Of a DNA stretch of 64,000 nucleotides, positions 23,359 to 35,630 are shown one piece after another. Below the pieces are notes generated by a model, which did no database searches, was not told the DNA's origin, and was given only the letters and a program-made list of their open reading frames with translations. Within the stretch, counting starts at the first letter, position 1; the number at the start of each line of letters is the position of its first letter. This DNA comes from Gnetum montanum (lineage: Eukaryota > Streptophyta > Gnetopsida > Gnetales > Gnetaceae): positions 3,969 to 67,968 of the forward strand of contig MNCI01033682.1 in assembly GCA_015680685.1 (NCBI GenBank). The letters are read 5' to 3'. The position numbers and the translations under genes were made by a program.

Positions 23359-24174
23359 TGATGAGCTATGGAATATCCAACTCCACAAATAAGGCAATGT
23401 GATTTTAACAATAATTGATTAGTATTCGCAATCGTTGTCTTCCCACATGAATTAGTAAAATCAATATGTATAGTTTAACTCACAGTGAGGTATATGATAT
23501 TCATGTTGAATTGACCATTAGGCTACTAGTAAACATGAAGTGAAAGTAAAGGTTTCTAATTCTAAGTGATAGTAAAATAAATCTAAATTAGCGTATGTGA
23601 TGAGCGGCTAATGTTGATCTTTCGATCACAACTTGGACTTTGTGCAACTACTGCTAGGATTACCAAGTACCACACTACTAGGTGTACCAAGTAATAGTAC
23701 TACTAGATTACCAAGTAGTTACACTTACGTGCTCAAGATCAATCGTACTCATTTCACTTATCAACATTAAAAGTAAATTGCAAGGAATGGTAAACATTAA
23801 CTATGAAAATAGTAAACTAATTAGAAATAGAAATAAAACTAAGTATTGTTACAATGATGTAGAGTAATCTTGATCCTTATTACTATGCATATAATGCATC
23901 CAAGTACATCACATTTGAATAAAGATTTGATTCAATTACAAAACATCACACTATGGGCACACACTACTAAGTACTAAATTCAAGAAAACAAACTGAAAGA
24001 GTTTTTGTTACTAAGCTATCAAATCTACTATGGATCCGTGCACCTAAGTGTTACTTATATAGGCTGGCACATACCTTGTAATATCATTTATACAATAATG
24101 TATGCTAAGATACAATAACGTATCTACAGCATTGTAGATACGATATCATAGCCTTAAAATTTTTGGATTTATCA
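23359..24174 (-). repeat. 3' LTR of the 19.6-kb Athila-like element
   Basis: 816 bp, clearly homologous to 42028-42922 over its whole length. It lacks about 50 bp near the outer end (after ATATCCAAC) that the 5' copy has. TATATAAG (plus-strand positions 24054-24061) is the likely TATA box. To its right is the internal purine-rich stretch GTTGTGGAGATA, read on the minus strand, preceded by CTCGAGGATGAG, which also occurs before the other LTRs of this family. Confidence 0.92.
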
Positions 24175-24439
24175 TATCTCCACAACTAACTAAAAACTCA
24201 TCCTCGAGTTAAAAAAAATAAGGATGGAGTTCCTTACAAAATTGGGAGGTAGATTTACATGACACTAACTTTTATATACATGACTCTCTAGTTCCATAGT
24301 GGAGTTTACAAAAATAAACACATGACATGATAATTTTGATGAAAAATGAAAAAACAAAATCTAGCAAGGTTAAGTGTAGCCTTATGTTGTTCTAGGTAAA
24401 GGTAGCTCTTTCATAGGTTTCTTTCCTTTTTCATCAAGC

Positions 24440-26760
24440 TTCTTAAATTGATATCTATTTAGGAGTGCCTACAACTTCTCTTCTTTTTTTCCTAGATCAT
24501 AGATTGTCCATGCTAATGAGCCAATGTTTGATGGACTTGGTATGTTCAATGGACATGGTAGTTGTAGAAACATCTAATTGGCTTTAACGTACCATGCCAC
24601 AAACTATTATCTCTCTTCTTCATAAGCTTTGGCCTTTTCTTTGAGTTCATGGTAGTTTGTTAATCTTCTAGCTAGATTCATTGCTACATCTTTTTACCCC
24701 TAATAGCCAGCCTTAACTACTTCTAATTCTGATTTTGCTACTTGAAGTTTTTGAAGAGCATCTTTTCTATCTGCAAACTCCTTCTCATACAAGGCATAAC
24801 CGACTACTACTTACTTTTCTAGCTCATTTCTAGGCCTACGTATTGTTAACATGGCCAAATTAGCATATTAGAGGTTTGCTAATGCCATGTATTCTTTTAA
24901 GTCCTCTATTTGTAGGTCTTTATCTTTCACTTCTTCTTGATAGGTTAGGGTCATGTTGTCCAACACGGGTTGCTAATTAGGATTTTGTGCTACAATAGAA
25001 CTAATTTTGGCCTTTTCCATCTACTATTTATCTACTTGTACATACCCACTTGGTCTCGAAAGTGTTCTTTGAGTCTTTCATTTCTTAGCCTCATTTTACC
25101 ACATGTTGATTTTGATAGCTAATTTCTTTCTAATGACATGTACCTTCTCCATAGAAAGGGTTATGTTTTCTCTTGCAAGGTAGCTCTTATCTTGGTTGAC
25201 CCTCATCAAGTGCTCTTTCAACTGATGGATGCTTTCTTCTAGAGTGGTTTTCTACTTTTCTACTATGGTCAACCTCATTTTTTTTGCTATGAGTTATTTT
25301 TTTTCTTCCTGTAAGGTAGCAAGTGCTTTAGCATGGGCATATGATTGGGATTTGGCTACTAAAGCTTTCTATACTACCTTTTCTTTCTCATATACTATGT
25401 CTTTATTGTTCTTAAGAATAAAATTGACCTACTTAGTTCTGAATTGTGCTATCTGATCTGGTGTTATGAATTGAGTTGAATCTCTCCTTTCTGCTCTCAG
25501 GGCTACAAGATCTTCTTGTAATCAGTGAAGCTCATTCTTAGCATGCTCTACCCTAGCTTTGACCATGACTAATTTTCCTTTGGTGGTAATTAATTAAGAC
25601 TGTGTCCCAATGATATCACTAGGAATATTAAATAGATTTGTCATAAATTATCTTATCTACAACAATTTGTCTAACACATCTTCATGTTCTGCAAAAGTCA
25701 TAGAGGTATCAACTAACATTTGAGCATCTCTGATTCCAGAAATATTAGCTAGTGGCACAAAAGGTATATTAAATGATTTTTTCATGTGATCTATGATTAC
25801 TTTTGCATCTCCCACTACATAATGGTGCTGCATGACCAGAACTATGTCTTCTTTTGCAGATTCAAGCACCACTTAGAATGATGCGATGTTCCCAGAAATC
25901 TATTGTGGCCACTTAGCCTCTCCTCGTAACTGCAATGATATTTTTCCACTAGTAGGATTGGTTGAAATAGTTGATCTGATTGCATCATCAATAACTTTGA
26001 ATAGATTGGCCTCTTCTCTACTTTCCCAACTAATAGTTTCTACAATTTGCTACAGATGACTCATTGAAAGTCTATAATCTTACAGTGATGGTGTTAGAAC
26101 TTGTGGTTGCTGCTACTTTTATCCTGTGGATTGGATAGTCTCCTTAGTCCCTAGTTGTTCTTCTAATTGGTCCTTTTTAAAAGGAATTGGCTTAAGAATT
26201 TCAGCATAGGAAGCATTTTGTGCCTTCTTTAATGCATCATTTTTATACCTTAGGATTCTAGCTTGTTTACATAACTTCCAGATAAGGCAAGGGAATGGAA
26301 GTGTTAACTTTCCTGCCTTGTTCTCTTCAAACTATCTTTTTATTTTTGTGAAGTAGATGTGAGCAATTTTTGCATTGAATTTTTCCATTAATATTGCACT
26401 TCCTCTAGGTGCATATGTGAAGATTCGATTCAATCTCTTGGTAGGAAATAGGTGAGAAGTGTCAATTTTGAAATAGATATTTTCTTTTACAGTCAATTCA
26501 CTGTATTCTTTATCTTTCTTATCATATGCTCACTACAACCATAGCTTCCTGGCATTTGTGTTAGATCTAGTTGATATTTGTGCCATATTTGCTCCTTAAT
26601 TAGGCATATTCAATACCTCTATGATTGCCTTAATCGAGTAAGATGCTGATAATCCTTCAATTTTGATTGTTGCATCACCTTCTCAATTTTGCCAAAACTA
26701 AAGTGTTTCTTCGTGATATCATTCTCCATTATTTCTCAAAGTAGGCCACAAAGGAGATGA
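24440..26760 (-). pseudogene. Extra sense ORF (copy A) just upstream of the 3' LTR
   Basis: Degenerate minus-strand relic homologous to the coding relics at 30.7-33.6 kb (plus) and 44.1-46.7 kb (minus). Order of blocks: GDATIKIEGLSASYSIKAII, KEYSELTVKENIYFKIDTSH, a KLTLPFPCLIWKLCK motif near 26290, then DIVLVMQHHYVVGDAKVIID with HEDVLDKLL at 25.87-25.66 kb. A long helical segment follows, and the C-terminal block is LPCPLNIPSPSNIGSLAWTI then YDLGKKEEKL. The LPFPCLI..LCK motif and the position between integrase and the 3' LTR resemble the extra (env-position) ORF of Athila elements and the putative plant transposon protein domain found there. No signal peptide or clear membrane segment was seen. 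Stops and frame changes are frequent. Confidence 0.65.
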
Positions 26761-28770
26761 CTAAAGTTTGGCATTAAAAAATTCTGGAGAAAATTCCTAG
26801 AATAGACCAAAGTTTAGTTCCAAAATGATTATTGACATGATGGATTTTTCTAAATAGCTTAAAGGCATTTAGGAGATGGTGTAAGTTGCTTTCCCTAGAT
26901 GGGCATTGGTGGAACCTCTTCTTTTCCTTGAGCAGATTGCTCTGTGGTAGGAGTTTGTTGATGAATGTTGAAATATTGTGCTTCCTACTCTCCTTGTTCT
27001 ACTTGTGGATTTTACTCACTCTCTCGTCCTCTTCCATGACCTCATGATCTTTTACTTACTAATCATGGAAGTTCTCCTTGTACTCCTCTTTTTGGGCTAT
27101 CTACAATCAATCAAGGGTTTGAAATTATGAGAGTATTCTCATAAATGAGGAACAATTTGATACCTTACTCATACCCTTAGTTATATCAAGTTCTTAGTTC
27201 ATTATGATTGTAGAGTTAGAAAATGTTTCAATAACCATCCCATTAGTCCTTTAAATGAGTGGCATGATCAATTAGAAGTCTTCTTAAAGTTTTTTTTAGC
27301 CTTTATCATGAGTGATTTACTATAAAAATTCTTAACATGTTTCCTTAGACCTACCCCTATAATATCTTCTTGTTGTTAGCAATTTCAAAAAAAAAAATCA
27401 ACTCAAATTTTTCTTACCAACACCCCTCCACGACTAAGGTGATAACTTTGAAATCATGTAGATTGAAAAATCATGAAAATTGAGGCAATAATGAGCAAGT
27501 TATGGGCGTTATAAGTTGGAGTGTTAGAGCTCTTAGCTACAAAGAAAAATTAGGAACAACTCCCTTCTTATGAAATTCAGAAATGAAAATTTTTTCTAAC
27601 TCCCCTATGCTATATATAGGTTTTATGTGTGTGATATCGTAAATATGACATTGTAGATGTAATATTGTAGGTTTTTGCAATATCATAGATATGATGTCAC
27701 CATAGAAAAATCAAAATTTCTGAATGTTTTTCTCAAAAAAAAAAAATGAGTCCCATAGAATAGTTGGAAGATATGCATTATGTTTAAAGGGTTTTTATAT
27801 AGAGATGATGCTTTAGTTGTGAAAAATAAGTATTAAAAGTCTATGATTAAGGAATCTTGGGCTATGAAATTATATTAGGTATTGATGGAATCAATTAAAA
27901 AGACAACATTGTTGTGTTATTAGAATGAATAGTTATTAGCCATTTTATCCATTCCATGGAGTAGTGGTTTATGATTTAAAAGGAGTAGTGCTTAAAAATT
28001 TTTATTAACACTAATATGGTATAAAAGAATTCATTAGATTAAAATGATTGAATGGGCATTCATTGATTCAAAGATGGTAGAAAGATTGAGTTATTTGCAA
28101 AGTCCCATAAAAATCTAGCTAAGATAGATCTCTTTGGATAATTGATGAGATAGAGTCAAATCAGTGGAATGAAATTTTGAAAGGATAGTACAAAATAGTT
28201 TTCTTAGAACATTAAGAATCAGTCACCTTCTCAAAGGTGAATTATAATCATTCTTGTTAAAATAGTGAGCAAAAATAGTTGTTATATTCTCTACATTGTG
28301 CAATTTTCAAAACATGAATTAAGTACAACAAAAGTGAAGTAAAACATGCCTGATATATATAGTGAGATATATGGGATGGATTGCATGTATAAGCATTTTT
28401 AAAAACTAGAAAAAGAAGAGGCAAAGGCCAAATTAAAGATGGAGGTCATTATCACTAACATCTATGAAACATTGTTAAGCATATGAGATTTTTGAAAACA
28501 ATTTATTATGAATATGGCCAGCAATCATATCTTTACAAACAATGATAAAGTGAGTCTATGTACTCAAGAATTAATCCAATTAAATAAACAACCCATAGAA
28601 ATAATACAGTTGATTAAAATCCAGAAACATCAAAAACTTATGAAGGTTCAACATATTTCTCACAAAAGTTTGGGAGTTTAATTTTTGTACCATTAATTAA
28701 ACTTCTATACTTTGGGGAAGTTAATTTCCTTGAGTTCATTCCGTGCAAGTGTATTTCGAGGGCATCAATA
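26761..28770. other. Unassigned interior of the Athila-like element
   Basis: No coding family recognised. Near 27620-27710 are several GATATCGTAAATATGAC / GCAATATCATAGATATGATG-like words similar to the palindromic GATATC motifs at the outer ends of the LTRs in this window, so a decayed LTR piece is possible. Confidence 0.35.
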
Positions 28771-28800
28771 GGTGAAAAACTACATTCATCATATTTATTT

Positions 28801-29450
28801 ATGTTCTTTTGTTTTTTCTGTTCTTGTAATCACACATTGCAAGAATCATTTAGGGTTTTTATATTTTTCTTCGAAAATCAAAATGATGAAATTTGCTCCC
28901 ACAATTTCCACCCTCCAAAAGCTTTTAACATTGAGGTCATTGTGGCTATCATCGCCACCAACGATGATGAATTTTGGGACATGTGTGATGCATGGCCTAC
29001 ATTGGTTCACGAGTATGATGCTTGTGCTTACCAACTGCTCTCATGGCTTTGTAAACCAAATCCCTAACTTGAGTGGAATCTATCCCTTTTCTAGTACTCT
29101 TCTCTTTCTTTTGAAAACTCTATTGTTGAAATCATTAATCTCTATATTTTAGATTACCTCTGACAAAAATCATTGTGCATATAGTAGGAATTGATCAATT
29201 TTAATGATCCAAACTTGGTAGCATGGAGAATACATGACAAGTGTTTGATGAAATGTTATGCACAGTAACATGCTTCATATGTTTGCCACCTACTTGAGCC
29301 CTTTGATTTGAGTCTTTCCTAAACTTGATTAGAAAAATATAATCCAAAGGATTTGGTATTGTGAACTTAATTCAAGTCTACCATTGCTTTGGAGACTTCA
29401 TATGAATGCAGTTTTTCACCTTTGTACAAAATCTGAAGCTGAAACAGGTG
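28801..29450 (+). pseudogene. Unknown coding relic antisense to a gypsy integrase
   Basis: A single plus-strand frame runs from an ATG at 28801 to about 29450, interrupted by about ten stops, several at CAG/CAA-like positions. Readable pieces are NDDEFWDMCDAWPTLVHEYD, ACAYQLLSWLCKPNP, NDPNLVAWRIHDKCLMKCYA and LLEPFDLSLS. I do not recognise the family. The neighbouring integrase relic (29.3-30.2 kb) is on the minus strand, so this lies downstream of pol and antisense to it. That is the same arrangement as the 16.7-21.3 kb relic beside the Tat-like gag-protease, although the two proteins do not look alike. Confidence 0.45.
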
Positions 29451-30520
29451 ATGTTCCAATAGCCTTCTTAAACCTAATAGGATCCATCCAATATGTAGAT
29501 TGTAAATAATCAATCCAATTTCTTGAATTTCTATCCATCGATTTCTTAATGTAGGAAATAAGATTTTAATTTGTAAATTTAGCTAAGCCATTTTCTTGAG
29601 GATAATAATTGGAAGAAGAAAATATGAAAATGAATTTTTCTAATGCCCATGTTATGAATTCTTTAGACTGAAAAGGAAGTCCATTATTAGATACTAATAC
29701 TTCAAATAGACTGAAATGACTTAAGATTTGATCTTCCAAAAACTTGATTAAATCTGATGTTGAACTTCTTCTTAGAGCTTTTGCTTCAGACCATTTAGTG
29801 AAGTAATCAGTAGTTGTGAGAATAAATTTATGCCCAACTCTCGAAGGAATAATTGTAGCAATGAAATCCAAACCCCATTGCTAAAATGGTCTATCCACAA
29901 TTACCGGTTTTAAGGAAGCTCTAGACTTTTTGATTTTGAATCCATGGGTTTGACATTTATAACATCTTTGAATTTTCAAAGCAATATCTTGATACACACT
30001 GGGCAAATAATATCTTTGTCAAAGTACATGTTGTATAGTTAATTTAGGGGATTCATAAAATAAATTATAATGATTGTGGAATCTTATAAGATGGGACCAA
30101 TTTGATCATTATGAATACATTCCAACAAAACTCCTCTAAAATCTTTTCTATATAATATATCATCTCTAACCATAAATTTACATGCTTTCTTGAAGAAAGC
30201 TATTTTTTGANNNNNNNNNNNNNNNNNNNNNNNNNNNNNNNNNNNNNNNNNNNNNNNNNNNNNNNNNNNNNNNNNNNNNNNNNNNNNNNNNNNNNNNNNN
30301 NNNNNNNNNNNNNNNNNNNNNNNNNNNNNNNNNNNNNNNNNNNNNNNNNNNNNNNNNNNNNNNNNNNNNNNNNNNNNNNNNNNNNNNNNNNNNNNNNNNN
30401 NNNNNNNNNNNNNNNNNNNNNNNNNNNNNNNNNNAATTACCAAAGGTAAGCTCTTTATCATGGGAACTGCAAAATTTAAGGTTTTCGATGAAATTTTTGA
30501 AAATTTTTCTAACTCCCTCA
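29300..30520 (-). pseudogene. Ty3/gypsy integrase relic (nested element)
   Basis: The minus strand encodes a pre-integrase segment KFMVRDDILYRKDFRGVLLE (30.18-30.10 kb), then the integrase core MDFIATIIPS ... FILTTTDYFTKWSEAKAL ... LVSNNGLPFQSKEFITWALE ... SSNYYPQENGLAKFTN (29871-29566), then a degraded C-terminal region. DYFTKW carries the first Asp. The second Asp is Asn (SNNG for TDNG). The catalytic Glu in NGLAE.TN is replaced by Lys (NGLAKFTN). It is inactive. The sequence type (LT.TDYFTKW, SSNYYPQ) differs from the Athila integrases in this window and fits a Tat-like element inserted into the 19.6-kb element. An N gap removes part of the upstream sequence. Confidence 0.75.
30211..30434. 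other. Assembly gap (224 N)
   Basis: Run of N within the nested gypsy pol region. Any apparent reading frame across it is an artefact. Confidence 1.
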
Positions 30521-30699
30521 AAGGGTTAATAACCTTAACAATACACCAACATCAATTTTTTTGAGAGTTAACCCTTTCAACAACCTTAAGGATGATTTAT
30601 TAACAATAACACATAAATAAAATAATGATTGAAGTAATTAAATTAGCCATAATCACAACTTAGCCAAGTGTAACTATCCTAAAGAGCTAAAGGTATCCT

Positions 30700-33640
30700 A
30701 ATTACTTCATTTACACAAGGATTGCTAACCCATGGTTTTATTGTGATTACAAATGGCACCAAAATCGAAATGCTCACAAGAAAGGAGAATACTCTCAACT
30801 AAGGAAGAAATGGCTCAAAGCTAGAAGGGGCCAACAAGAACAAGCCCAAGAACTACTAGAGGCAACCCATGTAATGGGACCTCTTCATGAGGAGCCCAAA
30901 GTGGAATCTGTTCAACAGATTCCAAAAGAAGAAGTGCTAATAGAGCAATCACAGTGAGGGGAAGCACTAGGACTTGTTCCAAGACTTGAAGTCACTTTAA
31001 TTCAAACTTGCCTTAACATCATCAGGTCCTGAGAGATTCAACACTCAGTTCTCCAAGAAATAAACTTTGGGTCATTTCTAGAGAAAGCTCTAATAGAAGT
31101 CAAAACACAATTGCAAACCTCTCCCATGTGGCCAATCATCACATCTAGTGAGGAATGGTACATGGGAGAGACAAATCTCTTCTGGAATAATAGAAGGTTA
31201 GGGTCCATAGTAAAAATCAAAGATATTCAAGTGTCCTACTTGGTCAAGGCTATTGCACAGGCACTAAGGCTGCCTAACATTAGAACATAGTTGGCAAAGC
31301 TATTAACACAAAGTGTTCCTAAGGCCAAAAAAAGAGTGTACTAAGCAGTGTTATGGGGTCAACCGTAAGGAGTACAACACGCTCACATTGGTGGAGCGCA
31401 TCTATCTCAAAATTATGACTTATCACCTCAATCAAATAGTGAGGCCCAGCAAGGTGACCATCTTTTTCGCCCAAGCATGTGCCAATCTAAGCAGGATATT
31501 TCCTATAAAATTTCCACAACTAATCTATTTAAAAATCAAGAAGTGTTTCAAGGAAAATGAACATGGAAGGAAAGCCCTGCCCTTTCCATTCTCATTGAAA
31601 ACTCTGCAAAAGGACAGGAATTATCTGCTACACCAACAACACAATTAGACATGCTCTTTTGGCTTCATGATCTAAAATCATGAAAGAAAAGATACCTACC
31701 ACACCTAAAGAAGAGGAGTAGCCGCCACCTCCACCTCCTACTCAAGAAACAATGTTGAAGGCCAATGTAGCCATTAAGCACTTACATAAATTATGAGAGC
31801 AACTCTTGCGTAAGCAAGAGTAGTGTGCAAAGATGAGTACTATGTGTATTGACTAGCAATGAGTCACCTTAATGAGGTGGCTCAAACAATTAGCCAAATG
31901 AAAGGGGTGGACCAATATTCATTGTCCAATGAATGTAATTACCCATGAGGTTTGATCTTGATGCTCAAGAGGTGACAATTTCATTCTCACAACACCATTT
32001 ATTCCCAGAAATCTCTGAAAATGATGGCTCCTTCTCAATGCAGTTGGAGGAAGGTGAATGGCCCATTATACTAGTGATGCAGCACCAAGGGTAGGAGACT
32101 ATGGTTGAAGTAATTGCTGATCACATTGTCAAAGCACTTAATGCACTTGCAACATCTATACCAAACATATCTACACTTCAATATGTGCAGACATCAGCAG
32201 GAATGATCAATGAAAAATGTAATGCAGCCCAGCATGAAGAATTACTGGATCGACTGGTGTGGACCGGGCAACCGATTCTAGATATCTTTGATTTTCTAGA
32301 TAACATCACCGTAACCCAATTAGAGCTATTGGAATTAAGCGGCAAATGCATCATCTTGGAGCGGTAAATTGAAATGGCTCAAGTAGAAAATCAATGCTTG
32401 GCCATGAAGGTTGTCAAATTACATGTCCATCTTGTTGATCCTACACTCCTCAATGTGACAATAACTAGAGAAGAAGCTTTTCAACAACTTCAAGAACAAC
32501 TCAAGAAGTTTGAGGAGGAAGCATTGATGGCCATCTTCAACCAATCTGTAACAAAGGCAAAGACATATTCAGTTTAGAAGGACTTTTCTTAGATGCACCA
32601 GGAGAACAAAGCACTAACCGTAAAAAATCATCACCTATGCAATGTTGATGCCCAAAAAAGAACAAATGCAGGAATTCATTCATCAAAAGTAGGAGGAGCT
32701 AGCTATGGTGAATGTTGAATTAAAAAATTTGGCCATAGAAAATCAAAATCTATCGATGGAAGAAGTTTGTGCATTACACCAATAATCTGCTATTAAGATT
32801 GCCACTTGGAAAAATGAAGCTTTGAAGTTTGAAAGAGTTAAAAATCACTATAGAGACCAAGTTGGCTTGTAGAAGGAAGTAAATGAGAAGCACATCTAGA
32901 TGACAAAGGCAAAAATAACTAAATTTATCCAACAACTTCAATAAGGAAAAGAAGTTTGGCAACCTATCATTGACAGAATTGATACCTACAACAAAGTGAA
33001 CATATGACTAAAGGAGTTGCAAATAAAAGAGATGACAGAATACATGGAGTTGATCAATCTCTGCTATGCAAACCTAGTAATGTTGACTGCCAGATGGTCA
33101 CAGTTAGAATTAGAAAAATAAGTGGCTAGCTCATATTTGCTATACAAGGTAGAGTTCAAACACCATAAAATACCGAGCAAAAGCTTGAGACTCCAAAGGC
33201 TAAACTCGAAGTTCTTAGAGCGCGATTCACGGATCAATGATCAACTGCTGAGAACTTAGCCAAAAGGATGAACGATTACTAGGAGCTGAAGGATGCAATC
33301 AGAGCATTAGACATTGAATGCAAATAATTTACTACCTTGTTTATCAATGCAAAGGAGCTCTTTCCAGTAATCCCATGTCCCTGGGATGTGTCTGTTCTAA
33401 TCCACATTGGTGAAGTTGTGTGGATGATGCATGATCCTAGAAGTAAGGAAGAGAAAATGAAAGCATTGTTGGATGCTTTCTGCCTTCCAATAGAAGTTGC
33501 AACAATAGGAGGACAGCCATAGCTACCTTGATTTCTGCACATGCGTGAAGCCAGTGAAGGTTCCTTAGAACCTCAAGAGCCATCACTACCTAGGATTTTC
33601 TAATCTTTTCCATCAAACCTTCATGCCATCAAGGAACATG
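30700..33640 (+). pseudogene. Extra ORF (copy B), best-preserved member of the family
   Basis: Plus-strand relic of roughly 950 codons. It begins in a basic Gln-rich region (WLKARRGQQEQAQELLEATH). A first domain follows at 31.1-31.6 kb: EEWYMGETNLFWNN, VKIKDIQVSYLVKAI, VERIYLKIMTYHLNQIVRPS then KALPFPF. A second conserved block at 32.05-32.37 kb reads PIILVMQHQG ... MVEVIADHIVKALNALATSI ... AQHEELLDRLV ... PILDIFDFLD. Then come about 300 residues of Glu/Lys/Gln-rich, coiled-coil-like sequence (32.37-33.3 kb). The C-terminal block at 33.3-33.5 kb reads LDIECK, then SVLIHIGEVVWMMHDPRSKE and EKMKALLDAF. All blocks recur in the same order in copies A and C. Function is unknown. The first domain resembles the plant-transposon-type domain of Athila extra ORFs. 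Confidence 0.65.
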
Positions 33641-33825
33641 TTTTCATGATATTCAATTTTGTCTCATGAACACCATCATTTTTGTAATGTGTTGATATGT
33701 ACACTCAGGCACTCCATTTTTGTTAAGTTAGTCTATTTTGTTTGTGAAAGATTAGTCAATAAGTCCATACCTTCCCAATTTTGTAAAAGAACTTGAGGAT
33801 GAGTTTTCATTTAGTCATGTGGATA

Positions 33826-34758
33826 TGATGACTCACATTTCTTAGCTGCATCAATGAGGCCTTGTCTATTGGGCCTCATCGATTAGGCCTCATTGACAAG
33901 ACCTCGTCGATGCATCGTATCATGCATCAACGAGGCCCTATCAATGTAATATTTGCTTTTGGCCTATAAATACACATCTACTAGTCACATTTATGGCAAT
34001 GAGATTTCAATAATAGTGAATCTCTTGCAGTTTATTTGTTTGAAAGTTAGAATATTTCTCCCAAGTGCCTGCAATATGATTCATTGGATGTATAGATCTT
34101 TCTTCAAGCATTCTTGTACCTAAGCACAATAGTGTGTGTGGAAATAAAGATTAGCTTTCAGATAAACCTTGTAGCACTCTAGATAGATAAAAAAATTTCA
34201 TTTCTACATTCAATGTTTTCAATTAATTCATTGATTAAATTTTTTCCAGTAATTAAGCTAATGAAGTAATTAAGCAACATAATCTAGATAGGTTAAACAC
34301 ATAAGTACAACCGCTTCAAGCATAACACATATTTTCTTGGTAATCCCAGTAGCATTATTGCTTGGTACACCTAGTAGCGTAGTGCTTAGTAACCCAGCAG
34401 TGGATATGTGAGTTCAAAATGTGTACAAAAGGTAGGATCAAATACTTATGTTAGGACTAGCTAAAGATGAGTAGGTTAGTTACATTAAATTAGCTATTAA
34501 ATTACCTTTTCTTTCTCTCTATTTAGGCACTAAAACTATAAAACATAAAACTATAAAAAATCATATGCCTCAATTACACTTAACCATACCATGTGCTTCA
34601 CAAGTGTAACTGGGAAGACAACAAATGATCTTAGGGCAAGGTTCATTTCCTAGAAGACTAGTGCACCAGAAACTATAAAGTCCATGAGATTCAACTAGGT
34701 CACATGTGAACACTTGTGATTCATATGGTTGGGCGTAGGGGTGCCTCATTACTTATCA
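33826..34758 (+). repeat. 3' LTR of the plus-strand nested element
   Basis: 933 bp, in reverse orientation to the other LTRs. It starts TGATGACTCACATTTC and ends CATTACTTATCA. It contains the family's characteristic segment (GGTAATCCCAGTAGCATTAT and GGTACACCTAGTAG, 34.34-34.40 kb), which aligns to the reverse complement of 42.36-42.43 kb. A TATA box TATAAATA is at 33965-33972. Its U3 has a clover of TCGATGAGGCC/GGCCTCATCGA inverted repeats at 33.85-33.95 kb. Confidence 0.8.
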
Positions 34759-35079
34759 CTTATCCACAAATCGTGCCTAAGTTTGGAGTAGTGCTTTCAT
34801 CATACTTAGGAGTAGTACTAGTGTAGAAACACATCATACACCTCACTCTAGTTGTGGTATCTAGACAGTTACTCGTAGGTCGTAGTTCGCTATCTTCCCA
34901 CCTGGACTAGTATTAGCTTTGTCACATATGGTTTAATCAGCGATCACATCCGAGGGATGGCCCTCTCACCCGACTGGCACACCGCAGCGGTGCTGGTGGA
35001 GAGTTACTTCATTCAATTGAGCTCACATCACAAACTCATGGGGTACACTTCATGTTCCTCAAGCACATGCATAATGCAA

Positions 35080-35154
35080 GGTGCTCTTAGAGAGGGTGCA
35101 CTCAGCGAGAATGCTCTCAAGAACACCACTCTAATGGAGGGCATCCTTACGTGT
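35080..35154 (+). repeat. 15-bp coding-type minisatellite, block 1
   Basis: Five 15-bp units starting GGTGCTCTTAGAGAG. Read in one plus-strand frame they give GALRE, GALSE, NALKN, TTLME and GILTC. Every unit has Leu at position 3 and a small residue, or Ile in the last unit, at position 2. Confidence 0.8.
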
Positions 35155-35555
35155 GTAACGCAAGCCTTGGATCTGATTACACAAATTGGACACTCTGGAG
35201 TACGTCTGATATTTATCGTTGAAGAGTTCATTTCCATACAATTTGTTATGGAGCTGGGCAACGCATGAAACATTTTAGGTGTCACGTTTAGGGCTAGTGT
35301 AGCAAGTGTATTGGCAATGGTGTTTTTGCTTCTGGGGACATGTTGTATATCCAGTTCTACTAGTCTTCCTACTAATATCTGAAAAGACCCTATGCATATT
35401 TAAAGAATTTTAGGTATTGTTAGCTAGAGTATGGTCTCCATCCTTATGTTTTGAGTTAAGATAATGAATCTCTATTGCCCATGCCTCTTATGATATAAAT
35501 AATATGGGTTTATAGCTATGCCCATGCCTCTTATAGAAAATTCTATAAGTAATAC

Positions 35556-35630
35556 ACCACTCTCAAGGATGGCGTTCTCAGGGAGGGCACTCTTAGGAAG
35601 ACCGCTCTCGATGAGGGTAGTTTATTTAAG
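35556..35630 (+). repeat. 15-bp coding-type minisatellite, block 2
   Basis: Five further units of the same 15-bp type starting ACCACTCTCAAGGAT. The plus-strand reading is TTLKD, GVLRE, GTLRK, TALDE and GSLFK. It is 476 bp from block 1 and in the same orientation. Confidence 0.8.

Larger units (their letters stand above)
30550..34758 (+). mobile_element. Plus-strand 5'-truncated Athila-like element carrying extra ORF copy B
   Basis: Opposite in orientation to the host element. From left to right: the extra ORF (30.7-33.64 kb), a conserved pre-LTR stretch (ACTTGAGGATGAG ... GTCATGTGGATA, 33791-33825) and a 3' LTR (33826-34758). No gag, pol or 5' LTR of its own was found to the left, so it is truncated or its 5' part was lost. 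It splits the Tat-like pol fragment (RNase H at 35-36 kb, integrase at 29.3-30.5 kb). Confidence 0.65.

Noticed and set aside
30207-30449. Open frames across 30211-30434
   Set aside because: Made of N; an artefact of the assembly gap.
35080-35630. A genuine pentapeptide-repeat protein gene
   Set aside because: Only two short blocks, no long frame, and the Leu register differs from the canonical motif. Kept as a repeat finding instead.
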